Below, piece after piece: positions 5,968 through 12,323 of a stretch of 12,323 bases of DNA (position 1 is its first letter; every line of letters begins with the position of its first letter). The stretch is taken from positions 1-12,323 of the forward strand of contig JAAZGC010000040.1 in the NCBI GenBank assembly GCA_012511425.1, in the 5' to 3' direction. A program made the position numbers and the translations under genes. Below the pieces are notes generated by a model. The model worked only from the letters and a program-made list of their open reading frames with translations. It did not search any database and had not been told where the DNA came from. The stretch comes from Clostridiales bacterium (GTDB lineage: Bacteria; Bacillota; Clostridia; Oscillospirales; CAG-272).

Positions 5968-8061
5968 ATGATGCGGCATTCATATGTTATGAAAAAAGTT
6001 CCGAAAGCGATCCCGTCAAAGACCTTGCCGGACGGCGCCGTAAACGGCAACGGCGATGTATCGCTGATGATGTCGGGGAATCCAGATTGTCTGCGGATGT
6101 ATGTTTCAAAGTCGGATTTCTGGAAAGCCGAGGAAGGCGACCGTTCAACCGGAGGCTTGTCGCCGCTGGGAATCATCGAGATACGCACTCCGCAGCTTGC
6201 TTATTCCGACTATCGTGTCGAGCAGTTTCTCGACAGCGGACGTATCGAAGGGAATTTCGAAGCGGCTCATGTAAAATTGAAACTGAACACCTGTGTGTGC
6301 GCTGTCGAAAACACCATACTTATCGAGCTTGAAATATCGCGTCCGGCTTCGTCGTTATCGGCGGAGCTGCAGACGATAGAAAAAAACGGTGCAGTCTGCG
6401 AAAAGGTATCTTTGGGTGATACTCAATATATTACAAGGTCGTTCGCGGATCCGGGTTTGGCATTTGAGACTTACGGCATTATGGCAATGCGGGAAATTTC
6501 CCGGAAAAGGCTTGATAATACCGAACTTATCCGCATCGCCGTGACGGTCGGCACCAATCATGACAGCGCGGCTTATAAGCGTAACACACTCGAAAGACTG
6601 TCGGTTATCGACGACACCGGCTTTGAACGCCTAAAAGAGCTTCACGGAAGATGGTGGGAAAAGTTCTGGCAAAAAAGCGGAATCGACATCCACGACAAGG
6701 AAATCGAGAAAAACTGGTATGCCGGACTGTATATCCTTGCCTGCTGTTCGCGCAACAAAAAATTCCCGCCCGGACTCTGGGGGAATTTCTCGACGGACGA
6801 CAGTATGGCATGGCACAGCGATTACCATCTCAACTACAATTACGAAGCTCCGTATTACGCGCTTACTTCATCAAATCATATCGAACTGATGGAATGCTAC
6901 GATGCGCCGCTCGAAGATTTCCTGCCTTATGCAAAAGAATATGCAAGAAAATTCCTCGGCTGCCGCGGTATTTATTTTCCCGTAGGAATCGGACCGCTCG
7001 GAATGGACACGTCGAAAATCGACGGCACAAAAGAGCACGGCCGCTTATTCCTGGGTCAGAAAAGCAACGCTTCATATGCGGCCTGCATAATGGCGATGCG
7101 CTGGTACGGCACGAGAGATGAAGTCTACGCCGAAGAACACGCCTATCCTTTCATGCGCGAGCTTGCCTTTTTCTGGGAAGATTATCTCTCATATGAAGAC
7201 GGCAGGTATATAATCCGCAACGACGCGATACACGAAGTCGAATACAATTCCGACACCGAATTCATGCCCAAGCGCCATGACGAAGTCAATCCCATTATAT
7301 CGATAGGCATGATAAAAATGGTGATGAGAGCTTTGCTCGATATGCAGAGCGTGCTCGGATTTGATCCGGAATATACGGCAAAATGGAAGGATATACTTGA
7401 AAACGTCGGACCTGTTCTGACATTCGAAGAAAACAGCAAATATTATCTTCGCGCAACCGAAGAAGGAATGCTCTTCACCGGGCTTGTTCTGCAGTATATG
7501 TATCCGGCGGGTGAAATCGGCTCATTATCCGATAAACATCTCCTTGACTCCGCATATAACAGTTTTGTCAGAACCGACGCTTGGGAAAACGACAATCTGT
7601 TCTGCTCATATTACCCGCAGGCGGCGCGCCTGGGTGTCAACCCGGATTTAATCCTTGAAAAAATGAAAGAATGCATACATAGCCGCGAACTCGGAAACGG
7701 CTTATATTCATTCGGCGGCGGAGGCATCGAAAACAACGCGGCCGTGCCGGCCTGCATAAACGAGATGCTTATGCAGAGCTGCGAAGGCGTGCTCAGACTT
7801 TTCCCGAACTGGAACCGAAAAAACGACGCTTCATTCTTCGGTCTTCGCGCAAACGGAGCTTTTATCGTCACCGCAAGCCTGAAAGACGGCATTGTCAATG
7901 CCGAAATACTGTCGGAAAAAGGCGGGGAACTGATAATCGAAAAACCGCAGGGCGGCGATTATTATATCGAAAAACATGCGCAGACGATCGATTTTTCCGA
8001 CACCACGATGAGGCTCGATACATTTAAAGGCGAAATAATTGTAATAAAAAATGAAGGATGA
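5968..8061 (+). CDS. GH95-like (alpha/alpha)6-barrel glycoside hydrolase, cytoplasmic
   Basis: This 697-residue protein resembles the six-hairpin glycosidases of the GH95 type (alpha-L-fucosidase/alpha-L-galactosidase). An N-terminal beta-sandwich (about residues 1-215) begins with DGAVNGNGDVSLM. A helical barrel follows, with the signature WHSDYHLNYNYEAPYY (residues 282-297); Asn289 and Asn291 correspond to the paired catalytic-site asparagines of the GH95 HxNxN motif. The barrel ends with GGGGIENN (583-590), INEMLMQSCEGVLRLFPNW (597-615) and a LRANGAF segment leading to a C-terminal beta domain. The usual SPEN acid region is not obvious; Glu423 in IHEVEY is a candidate general acid. No signal peptide is visible, so it would act on imported oligosaccharide. 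GAGG at 5958-5961 supports the first ATG. Family is fairly secure; sugar specificity is not. Confidence 0.75.
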   Translation: MMRHSYVMKKVPKAIPSKTLPDGAVNGNGDVSLMMSGNPDCLRMYVSKSDFWKAEEGDRSTGGLSPLGIIEIRTPQLAYSDYRVEQFLDSGRIEGNFEAAHVKLKLNTCVCAVENTILIELEISRPASSLSAELQTIEKNGAVCEKVSLGDTQYITRSFADPGLAFETYGIMAMREISRKRLDNTELIRIAVTVGTNHDSAAYKRNTLERLSVIDDTGFERLKELHGRWWEKFWQKSGIDIHDKEIEKNWYAGLYILACCSRNKKFPPGLWGNFSTDDSMAWHSDYHLNYNYEAPYYALTSSNHIELMECYDAPLEDFLPYAKEYARKFLGCRGIYFPVGIGPLGMDTSKIDGTKEHGRLFLGQKSNASYAACIMAMRWYGTRDEVYAEEHAYPFMRELAFFWEDYLSYEDGRYIIRNDAIHEVEYNSDTEFMPKRHDEVNPIISIGMIKMVMRALLDMQSVLGFDPEYTAKWKDILENVGPVLTFEENSKYYLRATEEGMLFTGLVLQYMYPAGEIGSLSDKHLLDSAYNSFVRTDAWENDNLFCSYYPQAARLGVNPDLILEKMKECIHSRELGNGLYSFGGGGIENNAAVPACINEMLMQSCEGVLRLFPNWNRKNDASFFGLRANGAFIVTASLKDGIVNAEILSEKGGELIIEKPQGGDYYIEKHAQTIDFSDTTMRLDTFKGEIIVIKNEG

Positions 8062-8131
8062 CAAAAATAATTAGAAATCAAAGGATTAAGATAAAATAAT
8101 TTTCAAAACCGGGAGATTACCATATTTACTG

Positions 8132-8160
8132 TTGACTGCTAAGTATAATTATGTTGTAAT
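8132..8160 (+). promoter_or_regulatory. Probable promoter of the CBM9-like surface-protein gene
   Basis: TTGACT (8132-8137) and TGTAAT (8155-8160) are 17 bases apart. A perfect TATAAT at 8144-8149 is also present but lacks a -35 element at the right distance. No terminator stem is visible between the GH95-like stop and this site, so read-through from the upstream gene is also possible. Confidence 0.55.
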
Positions 8161-8180
8161 AATTATAGCATAATAATTAT
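8157..8180. repeat. 10-bp AT-rich direct repeat downstream of the promoter
   Basis: TAATAATTAT occurs at 8157-8166 and 8171-8180, and each copy contains the self-complementary ATAATTAT. The pair overlaps the -10 region and transcript start of the CBM9-like gene, where an operator could sit, but low-complexity AT sequence is an equally good explanation. Confidence 0.3.
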
Positions 8181-8234
8181 TCGGTTATCAGACTAAAATC
8201 CATGAAGTCATCAATCATTACATTGGAGGAATTT

Positions 8235-9136
8235 ATGAAAAAGTTAATCCTGTTTCTTGTTGCTGCTATCCCGGTCGCTATGACGATCCCGGCAGCAGCT
8301 CATAAGTCACCATCGCCGAATGGGGCACCCCTACTATAGACGCCGTAAAAGAAGCCGTCTGGGATAACGCACAGTCCATAATCGTTGCCGATGAAGCGTA
8401 TATGGATGCTTCCACGCTCGGTCAGCAGTCGACCGCCGTCGTATACTCACTCTGGGACGGCGAGTTCGTTTACTTCTATGCAGTGGTCACCGACCCCACC
8501 GTTGATGCTGAACTCAGAGACGACGCATATAACCAGGACGCTGTAGGATTCATGCTTGACTTCGTATATATACGTGAGCCGGAAGTATCCTACCGCGATC
8601 TCGGCGATGAGTCCTATGCAGGTTATGTAAACGTTCCCGCCGTAAACGGCGATGCCAATTATCCCGAAGCTCCGACCATATTCGGCGTTGTCGGATATGC
8701 CGAGAAAGTTTCCAGCTACTGCCGCGTTACCGATACCGGTTATGAAATCGAAATCGCCATTCCGCTTATTTACAAAAATTATGTTGCAGGCGACAAGATC
8801 GGCTATGAGATCTTCCTGAACAACAGTATCGGCGAAGGCGAACGTTACGGTTACTCCGTATGGAGCAACGAGGCTGACGGTGCAGGCGGCAATTCCTGGC
8901 AGTATTCCTATAACATGGGAACTCTTATATTCAACGCAAAACCGGAAGTACCGGTTGTTGAAGAAGCGCCCGCGCCTACCGAGGAAGCCGCTCCTGCAGC
9001 AGAAGCTGTCCCGGCAGCAGAATCCGCTCCGGCAGCCGCCGCCGCAGCTCCGCAGACCTTCGACTTCGGCGTTGTTGCCATCGTCGCGTCCGTGGTTTCT
9101 CTTGCCGGATTCGCGGTTTCCAAAAAGCGCAGATAA
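8235..9136 (+). CDS. CBM9/DOMON-like secreted, membrane-anchored protein, interrupted by a frameshift
   Basis: GGAGG (8225-8229) precedes ATG 8235, which opens a textbook signal peptide: MKK, a hydrophobic core, and a PAAA cleavage region. That frame stops at 8337-8339 after 34 codons. The remainder continues in another frame from 8306 (VTIAEWGTPTIDAV) to the stop at 9136. Joining them by restoring one base near 8306 (AAG then GTC) gives a 300-residue protein. Residues about 25-232 look like a family 9 carbohydrate-binding/DOMON beta-sandwich (IAEWGTPTID start, repeated aromatic strands, TGYEIEIAIP). A Pro/Ala/Glu linker (236-276), a transmembrane helix (about 278-295) and SKKRR follow. The protein would bind carbohydrate at the cell surface. 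As written, translation could restart only at ATG 8402, which has no ribosome binding site. It may be a real pseudogene or a sequence error. Confidence 0.75.
8301..8309 (+). other. Apparent one-base deletion (frameshift point)
   Basis: The signal-peptide frame reads CAT AAG TCA, whereas the mature-protein frame begins with GTC at 8306. A second G after AAG would make CAT AAG GTC ACC and fuse the two frames cleanly. The downstream frame has a TAA at 8303-8305, so it cannot extend further upstream on its own. No X XXY YYZ slippery heptamer is present, so programmed -1 frameshifting is unlikely. Confidence 0.8.
8996..9031 (+). repeat. 18-bp tandem repeat encoding the Ala/Pro/Glu linker
   Basis: Two adjacent imperfect 18-base units (8996-9013 and 9014-9031, each starting GCAGCAGAA) encode AAEAVP and AAESAP. 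They lie in the low-complexity linker between the carbohydrate-binding domain and the membrane anchor; such linkers usually vary in length between strains. Confidence 0.6.
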
Positions 9137-9225
9137 ACCAAGACCCAAACTTTGACTTCTGATATTTAACTCTGAAAATCCGATAATTAATTACTTGACT
9201 TGTTTTACGACGCGTCATAAAACGA

Positions 9226-9266
9226 AAGCAGGCGGTATAAGGAGAAATTCTCCATGCCGCCTGCTT
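9226..9266. terminator. Bidirectional terminator between convergent genes
   Basis: AAGCAGGCGG (9226-9235) pairs perfectly with CCGCCTGCTT (9257-9266), and an inner GGAG/CTCC helix extends the structure. A T-rich tail (TCTTGTGTATTTGTT) follows rightward, and TTTCGTTTTA follows leftward. It sits between the rightward CBM9-like gene and the leftward beta-propeller gene and probably terminates both. Confidence 0.85.
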
Positions 9267-9304
9267 CTTGTGTATTTGTTAAGTGTTTAACCTAAAAATT
9301 CCGG

Positions 9305-10816
9305 TTACAAAGCTATCCCGGCGGCATGGGCGCCGTTTGAGCCGCCGTTTTTGTCGGTGAAAGCGAAAGAGTAAAATTTCCCCTCAACATCGAATTTTAT
9401 GCGGACGGGCTTGCCGTTTAACGAAGACACATCAACTCCCAGGTCAATGTCGGTTGAATTGCAGTTAAATTCTTTTGATGAAGCGATTGCCGAGCCGCTT
9501 TCATCAAAAATGGTTGCTTTTATCTTGCCGTCTATATTCGCATGAAGCGAAGTCTTGCCGTCAAAAACGATTCTGCGCGTCAGAAGCGAGCCTTCGCCGT
9601 TCATTGAAACGAAGCCGTCGCGGCGGAGTTTAGCCAGTCCCGTCGCGCCGTTGCGGTAAATTCCGTTTGTAAACCAGCTCTGATTAATGTAATTCTCGTC
9701 TCCGCCGAAGCCTGCGTAATAAATCCAAAGCTCATCTCCGTGAATTATCGCAACGCCGCCCACCGACTGAACGTAACCCCTGTCCCACGCGCCTTTGTAA
9801 AGGGAAGCATTGATTATGCTCTCGCGGCAGGGACGGGTAAAGTGAAAACCGTCGCGGCTGTACATCGGGATAAGCTCGGTGATTTTCGGCACTCCGCGGC
9901 TCTCGCAGACATCATTTTCGGGTCCGTACATTATCTGAAACATACCGAGCATTATACTCTCGTAGCCTGCGGCGTCAACATTGTAAAGCTGAGGTTTGAA
10001 TCCGATGTACGGGTTCGGCAGGTCATCGTTGCCGCACGACAGCCACCTGACCTTTTCTTCCGGTTTCCATATCGCGCCTTTTAGGTAATCGTCACATTCG
10101 CGATAGCTTCTCGAACGGTCATGCCAGCCGTCGCGTATGCTGTATACCCACTTTTTGCGGAAAGGATTGTAAAACATCGTGCTTCGGTCATAAACCTCGC
10201 TGGTAAAAGTAAAGTTTTCCCAGTGTATGCCGTCGGGCGAAGTCGCGGCTATTCCGGGGTAGTTTCCGCCTGGATTTCGCAGAAACAGCTTGTATCGCTG
10301 ACTTTTATCGGCGGTATCGTAATCGATAAAGACAGTCGTGGAGTCGGGGCGGAGATAGTTAATGTCCCCCGACATCTTCCCGAGCTCAAAGCCGTCATAA
10401 GTCAGGATTTTGTTCGTCCCCTTTTCAATATCAAGTTCGGGACGCTCCCAGTTTATGCCGTCTTTTGACACAGCATAAGCCATCTGATGAAGCCATCCCG
10501 CTTCATACCACATTTTGAATATCTTATCATCCTCATCGTACCATACGCCGCCGCTTTTCGGGCAGGCAACCGGGGAAACATGTATTTCCCATTCGGTTTC
10601 GGCATGAAGCACGGGATTTCCCTCATACTTCACGGCTTTGTGATACTCCGGCAAAAGGTCGGTTTTTTCGATGAGGAAATCATCAACGAACAGCTGACGC
10701 CCGACGCTGACATCAATCAGTTCGGGCGGATTTTTGAGATAAGGCGCTTCCGAGTTCGGCTGTTCGTCGAGAGGGAAATTGTCGGGCAGAATTATCCCGT
10801 TGTAAAGCTTTTCCAT
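9305..10816 (-). CDS. Predicted five-bladed beta-propeller protein, GH32/GH43-like
   Basis: This 503-residue protein belongs to an uncharacterised group that resembles the five-bladed beta-propeller glycosidases of families 32, 43, 68 and 130. The hallmark VGRQLFVDDFLIE (residues 38-50) is followed by a first blade with NPVL (67-70) and SGGVWYDEDDKIFKMWY (88-104). Recurrent blade motifs such as SKDGINWERP and SPDGIHWENF, the 'bacterial neuraminidase repeat-like' SxDGxxW pattern, come next. The last roughly 90 residues form a small beta-sandwich starting after GFVSMNGEG. No signal peptide is visible, so it is probably cytoplasmic. The ATG at 10816 is preceded by AAAGGAG (10826-10832, minus strand). 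Only a weak leftward -10 (TATATT, 10846-10851) is apparent, so it may share a transcript with the mtlD-like gene. The fold call is reasonable; catalytic residues and activity are not established. Confidence 0.7.
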   Translation of the reverse strand: MEKLYNGIILPDNFPLDEQPNSEAPYLKNPPELIDVSVGRQLFVDDFLIEKTDLLPEYHKAVKYEGNPVLHAETEWEIHVSPVACPKSGGVWYDEDDKIFKMWYEAGWLHQMAYAVSKDGINWERPELDIEKGTNKILTYDGFELGKMSGDINYLRPDSTTVFIDYDTADKSQRYKLFLRNPGGNYPGIAATSPDGIHWENFTFTSEVYDRSTMFYNPFRKKWVYSIRDGWHDRSRSYRECDDYLKGAIWKPEEKVRWLSCGNDDLPNPYIGFKPQLYNVDAAGYESIMLGMFQIMYGPENDVCESRGVPKITELIPMYSRDGFHFTRPCRESIINASLYKGAWDRGYVQSVGGVAIIHGDELWIYYAGFGGDENYINQSWFTNGIYRNGATGLAKLRRDGFVSMNGEGSLLTRRIVFDGKTSLHANIDGKIKATIFDESGSAIASSKEFNCNSTDIDLGVDVSSLNGKPVRIKFDVEGKFYSFAFTDKNGGSNGAHAAGIAL

Positions 10817-10925
10817 TTCAATAAACTCCTTTCAAAGACACAATGAATATACAGGCTGAGAATCTGGCAGGAATATCAAAAAATAATTGTAAATAGCCCC
10901 AAGTATCGGTCGTAAAGTTCTTTGC

Positions 10926-10947
10926 GCGCTTTCTTTCAAGAAAGCGC
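10926..10947. repeat. Perfect hairpin spanning the stop codon of the mtlD-like gene
   Basis: GCGCTTTCTT (10926-10935) and AAGAAAGCGC (10938-10947) form a 10-bp inverted repeat with only two bases between the arms. The TGA stop of the leftward mtlD-like gene (10936-10938) is in its centre. No T run follows on either strand, so it is not a standard intrinsic terminator; it could stabilise the 3' end or partly attenuate expression of the propeller gene. Confidence 0.5.
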
Positions 10948-12168
10948 CGCGTCCCCCGCGTTTTCCCTCAGCTCATCGGCAGCCCGGATAAGCTCGGAAA
11001 GACCGGAGGATTTCTGAAGGACGGAGAATAAGGATAGTACATATTGTCCGAAAGGGCTTTCAGCGGCGGTTTTCCCGGCGAGAGAGGAAAGGACGGCAGG
11101 AGCGTCGGCGACAGCGGTTTCGGCGTTATATTCGGCGCCCGCGCTTTCGCGCATATAGCGGTCAAGTGCGGCGGCGGTGCCGGCGGCGATGAATATCGGC
11201 TTTCCGCCCGATTCAAGGACGGAAGCAGCGGCACCGGAGAAGCGGTCGGATGCGGCAAGCTTGCGGGGGATGTCGGCGCCGACACGGGCGCAGGTATCTT
11301 TAAGGGTGCGATTTCCGAACCGTCGTATGAGGTCATCGGTATGCCCGATCAGGTCATCGAAGGGCTGATTGAAGCGTTTTGCAAGGGCGACGGCGCTCTC
11401 GGTCATAGCCTCGCGAACGATTATCCGTATCTCGGGATCGGCGATGGCTTCGCTTATGTAAGTGTAACCGTTTCGCATACCCAGATAGGCGCAGACGGCG
11501 TGCCCCATGTTGTGGAGATAAAGCTTGCGCCGAATGACGAAAACAAAGGGAGAGACCGGGATTATATTTTTTATATCCGGAATATCTCCGACAAATGCGT
11601 CTGCATCGCAGGGAAGGACGCCGTAAGCCTCGGCGCGGGCGAGAAGGGGATCGCTCTTCGCCGTCTCGGGGTCGGGAAGCGGCACCATACGCCCGACGGA
11701 AGTCTCGACAAGCCCGACCATGGCAAGTTCTTCGGGGGTCAGTTCGGGTTCAAGCAGGGAGCGGATATAATCGTCGGCGTTCGTAAGATTTTCGCAGATC
11801 AGGAGGTTGAGCGGCTTTCCCGAACCGCCTTCGCCCAGCCGCAGTTTTATCCCGCCGACGAGATTCGGGATTATGTATTTGAGCGCCTTAGCTCCGACGC
11901 AGGTGACACAGATGTCGCAGCCGGCGATCGCGCGCATTGCGGCATCGGCGGAGTTGCCGTTGACGGCGCTTACATTCTTTATAATAATACGCCGGCTGCC
12001 CCGGTTGGAGACAATATCCAGCGGATATTCGCCGGTTGCGTTGAGAGCGTCAACCAAAGCATCGGACACATCGATAAAAACGATGTCATAACCGCCTTCA
12101 TACATGAGCTGGCCGATAAATCCTCTGCCGATATTTCCGGCGCCTATTATCACGGCTTTTTTGGGCAT
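10936..12168 (-). CDS. mtlD: Mannitol-1-phosphate 5-dehydrogenase-type polyol dehydrogenase
   Basis: This 410-residue protein fits the long-chain mannitol dehydrogenase family and is most like MtlD, which interconverts mannitol 1-phosphate and fructose 6-phosphate with NAD. The N-terminal dinucleotide motif is GAGNIGRGFIG (residues 9-19), typical of MtlD. ICENLTNA supplies the conserved upstream Asn, and the catalytic segment KLYLHNMGHA gives Lys215, Asn220 and His223, matching the Lys/Asn/His spacing (K+5, K+8) known for this family. It is slightly longer than the usual roughly 380-residue MtlD. GGAGG (12178-12182, minus strand) sits nine bases before the ATG. No mannitol PTS gene is beside it, so a related polyol or uronate oxidoreductase role (UxaB/UxuB relatives) remains possible. 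The coding region appears GC-richer than its neighbours. Confidence 0.85.
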   Translation of the reverse strand: MPKKAVIIGAGNIGRGFIGQLMYEGGYDIVFIDVSDALVDALNATGEYPLDIVSNRGSRRIIIKNVSAVNGNSADAAMRAIAGCDICVTCVGAKALKYIIPNLVGGIKLRLGEGGSGKPLNLLICENLTNADDYIRSLLEPELTPEELAMVGLVETSVGRMVPLPDPETAKSDPLLARAEAYGVLPCDADAFVGDIPDIKNIIPVSPFVFVIRRKLYLHNMGHAVCAYLGMRNGYTYISEAIADPEIRIIVREAMTESAVALAKRFNQPFDDLIGHTDDLIRRFGNRTLKDTCARVGADIPRKLAASDRFSGAAASVLESGGKPIFIAAGTAAALDRYMRESAGAEYNAETAVADAPAVLSSLAGKTAAESPFGQYVLSLFSVLQKSSGLSELIRAADELRENAGDAALS

Positions 12169-12200
12169 AATTGCGTACCTCCGAAAAAGTTCTTTTGGCT

Positions 12201-12209
12201 ATTATAGCA
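12201..12209 (-). promoter_or_regulatory. Extended -10 promoter of the mtlD-like gene
   Basis: On the minus strand TGCTATAAT is a consensus extended -10 element about 35 bases before the ATG. The sequence 17-18 bases upstream (TCCATT or similar) is a poor -35, which extended -10 promoters tolerate. No CcpA-like site is evident. Confidence 0.55.
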
Positions 12210-12266
12210 TATTCGGCTGCTGAATGGAAGAGGTAATAAGATATTTTGCGTCAGGATATTTCATAA

Positions 12267-12303
12267 AAAAAGATATGACCTGCAGTATGAGCCATATCTT
12301 TTT
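12267..12303. terminator. Bidirectional-type terminator hairpin at the right edge
   Basis: AAAAAGATATG (12267-12277) pairs perfectly with CATATCTTTTT (12293-12303) around a 15-base loop. The arms carry A and T runs at their outer ends, so it could terminate in either direction. It lies upstream of the mtlD-like promoter, so it most likely ends a leftward gene located beyond the right edge of the window. Confidence 0.6.
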
Positions 12304-12323
12304 GTGTTGTTCACTCAAACTTG

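Noticed and set aside
8296..8312. Programmed -1 ribosomal frameshift joining the signal peptide to the CBM9-like domain
   Set aside because: The junction CAT AAG TCA contains no slippery heptamer and no downstream stem-loop stands out. A one-base deletion explains the data more simply.
8447..9148. A 233-codon minus-strand ORF opposite the CBM9-like gene
   Set aside because: It is a reverse-frame shadow with Cys/Gly/Arg-rich low-complexity sequence, and it runs against the direction of a well-supported domain protein.
11044..12207. A 387-codon ORF on the plus strand, antisense to the mtlD-like gene
   Set aside because: The minus-strand protein has complete MtlD motifs and a ribosome binding site. 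The antisense translation is rich in Gly/Asp/Ala with no family resemblance and arises from GC-rich third positions.

Overview
The window looks like chromosomal DNA of an anaerobic, Gram-positive Firmicute of the Clostridia type, probably a gut or rumen relative of the Oscillospirales/Christensenellales. This is inferred from strong AGGAG-type ribosome binding sites, sigma-A promoters (often with an extended -10), a short MKK signal peptide, a surface protein ending in a membrane segment plus KKRR, and gene content directed at carbohydrates. No rRNA, tRNA, CRISPR array, transposase or phage gene was seen.

Layout, left to right. (1) A leftward DegT/DnrJ/EryC1/StrS-family PLP enzyme (223-1461) has its own promoter; a similar leftward promoter near the left edge serves a gene outside the window. 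(2) A roughly 400-bp divergent intergenic region holds opposing promoters and a perfect 16-bp palindrome. (3) A rightward pair encodes an enolase-superfamily (muconate-lactonizing-like) enzyme (1869-3155) and a D-2-hydroxyacid dehydrogenase (3261-4250). (4) A separately promoted P-loop protein related to cyclic 2,3-diphosphoglycerate synthetase (4421-5752) ends at a strong intrinsic terminator. (5) A GH95-like (alpha/alpha)6 glycosidase without signal peptide (5968-8061) has a near-consensus promoter. (6) A secreted, membrane-anchored CBM9/DOMON-like protein (8235-9136) is interrupted by an apparent one-base deletion just after the signal peptide. (7) A bidirectional terminator separates it from two leftward genes: a predicted five-bladed beta-propeller glycosidase-like protein (9305-10816) and a mannitol-1-phosphate 5-dehydrogenase-type enzyme (10936-12168).

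The genes suggest intracellular breakdown of an oligosaccharide or sugar acid. Two glycosidase-like proteins could release sugars. An acid-sugar enolase-family enzyme and a hydroxyacid dehydrogenase could process oxidised sugars, a polyol-phosphate dehydrogenase would link to central metabolism, and a surface carbohydrate-binding protein could capture substrate. This is inference: no transporter, regulator, kinase or aldolase is present, and most genes have their own promoters, so the window is a loose neighbourhood rather than a single proven operon. The least understood components are the cPGS-like protein, the enolase-family/dehydrogenase pair and the propeller protein.
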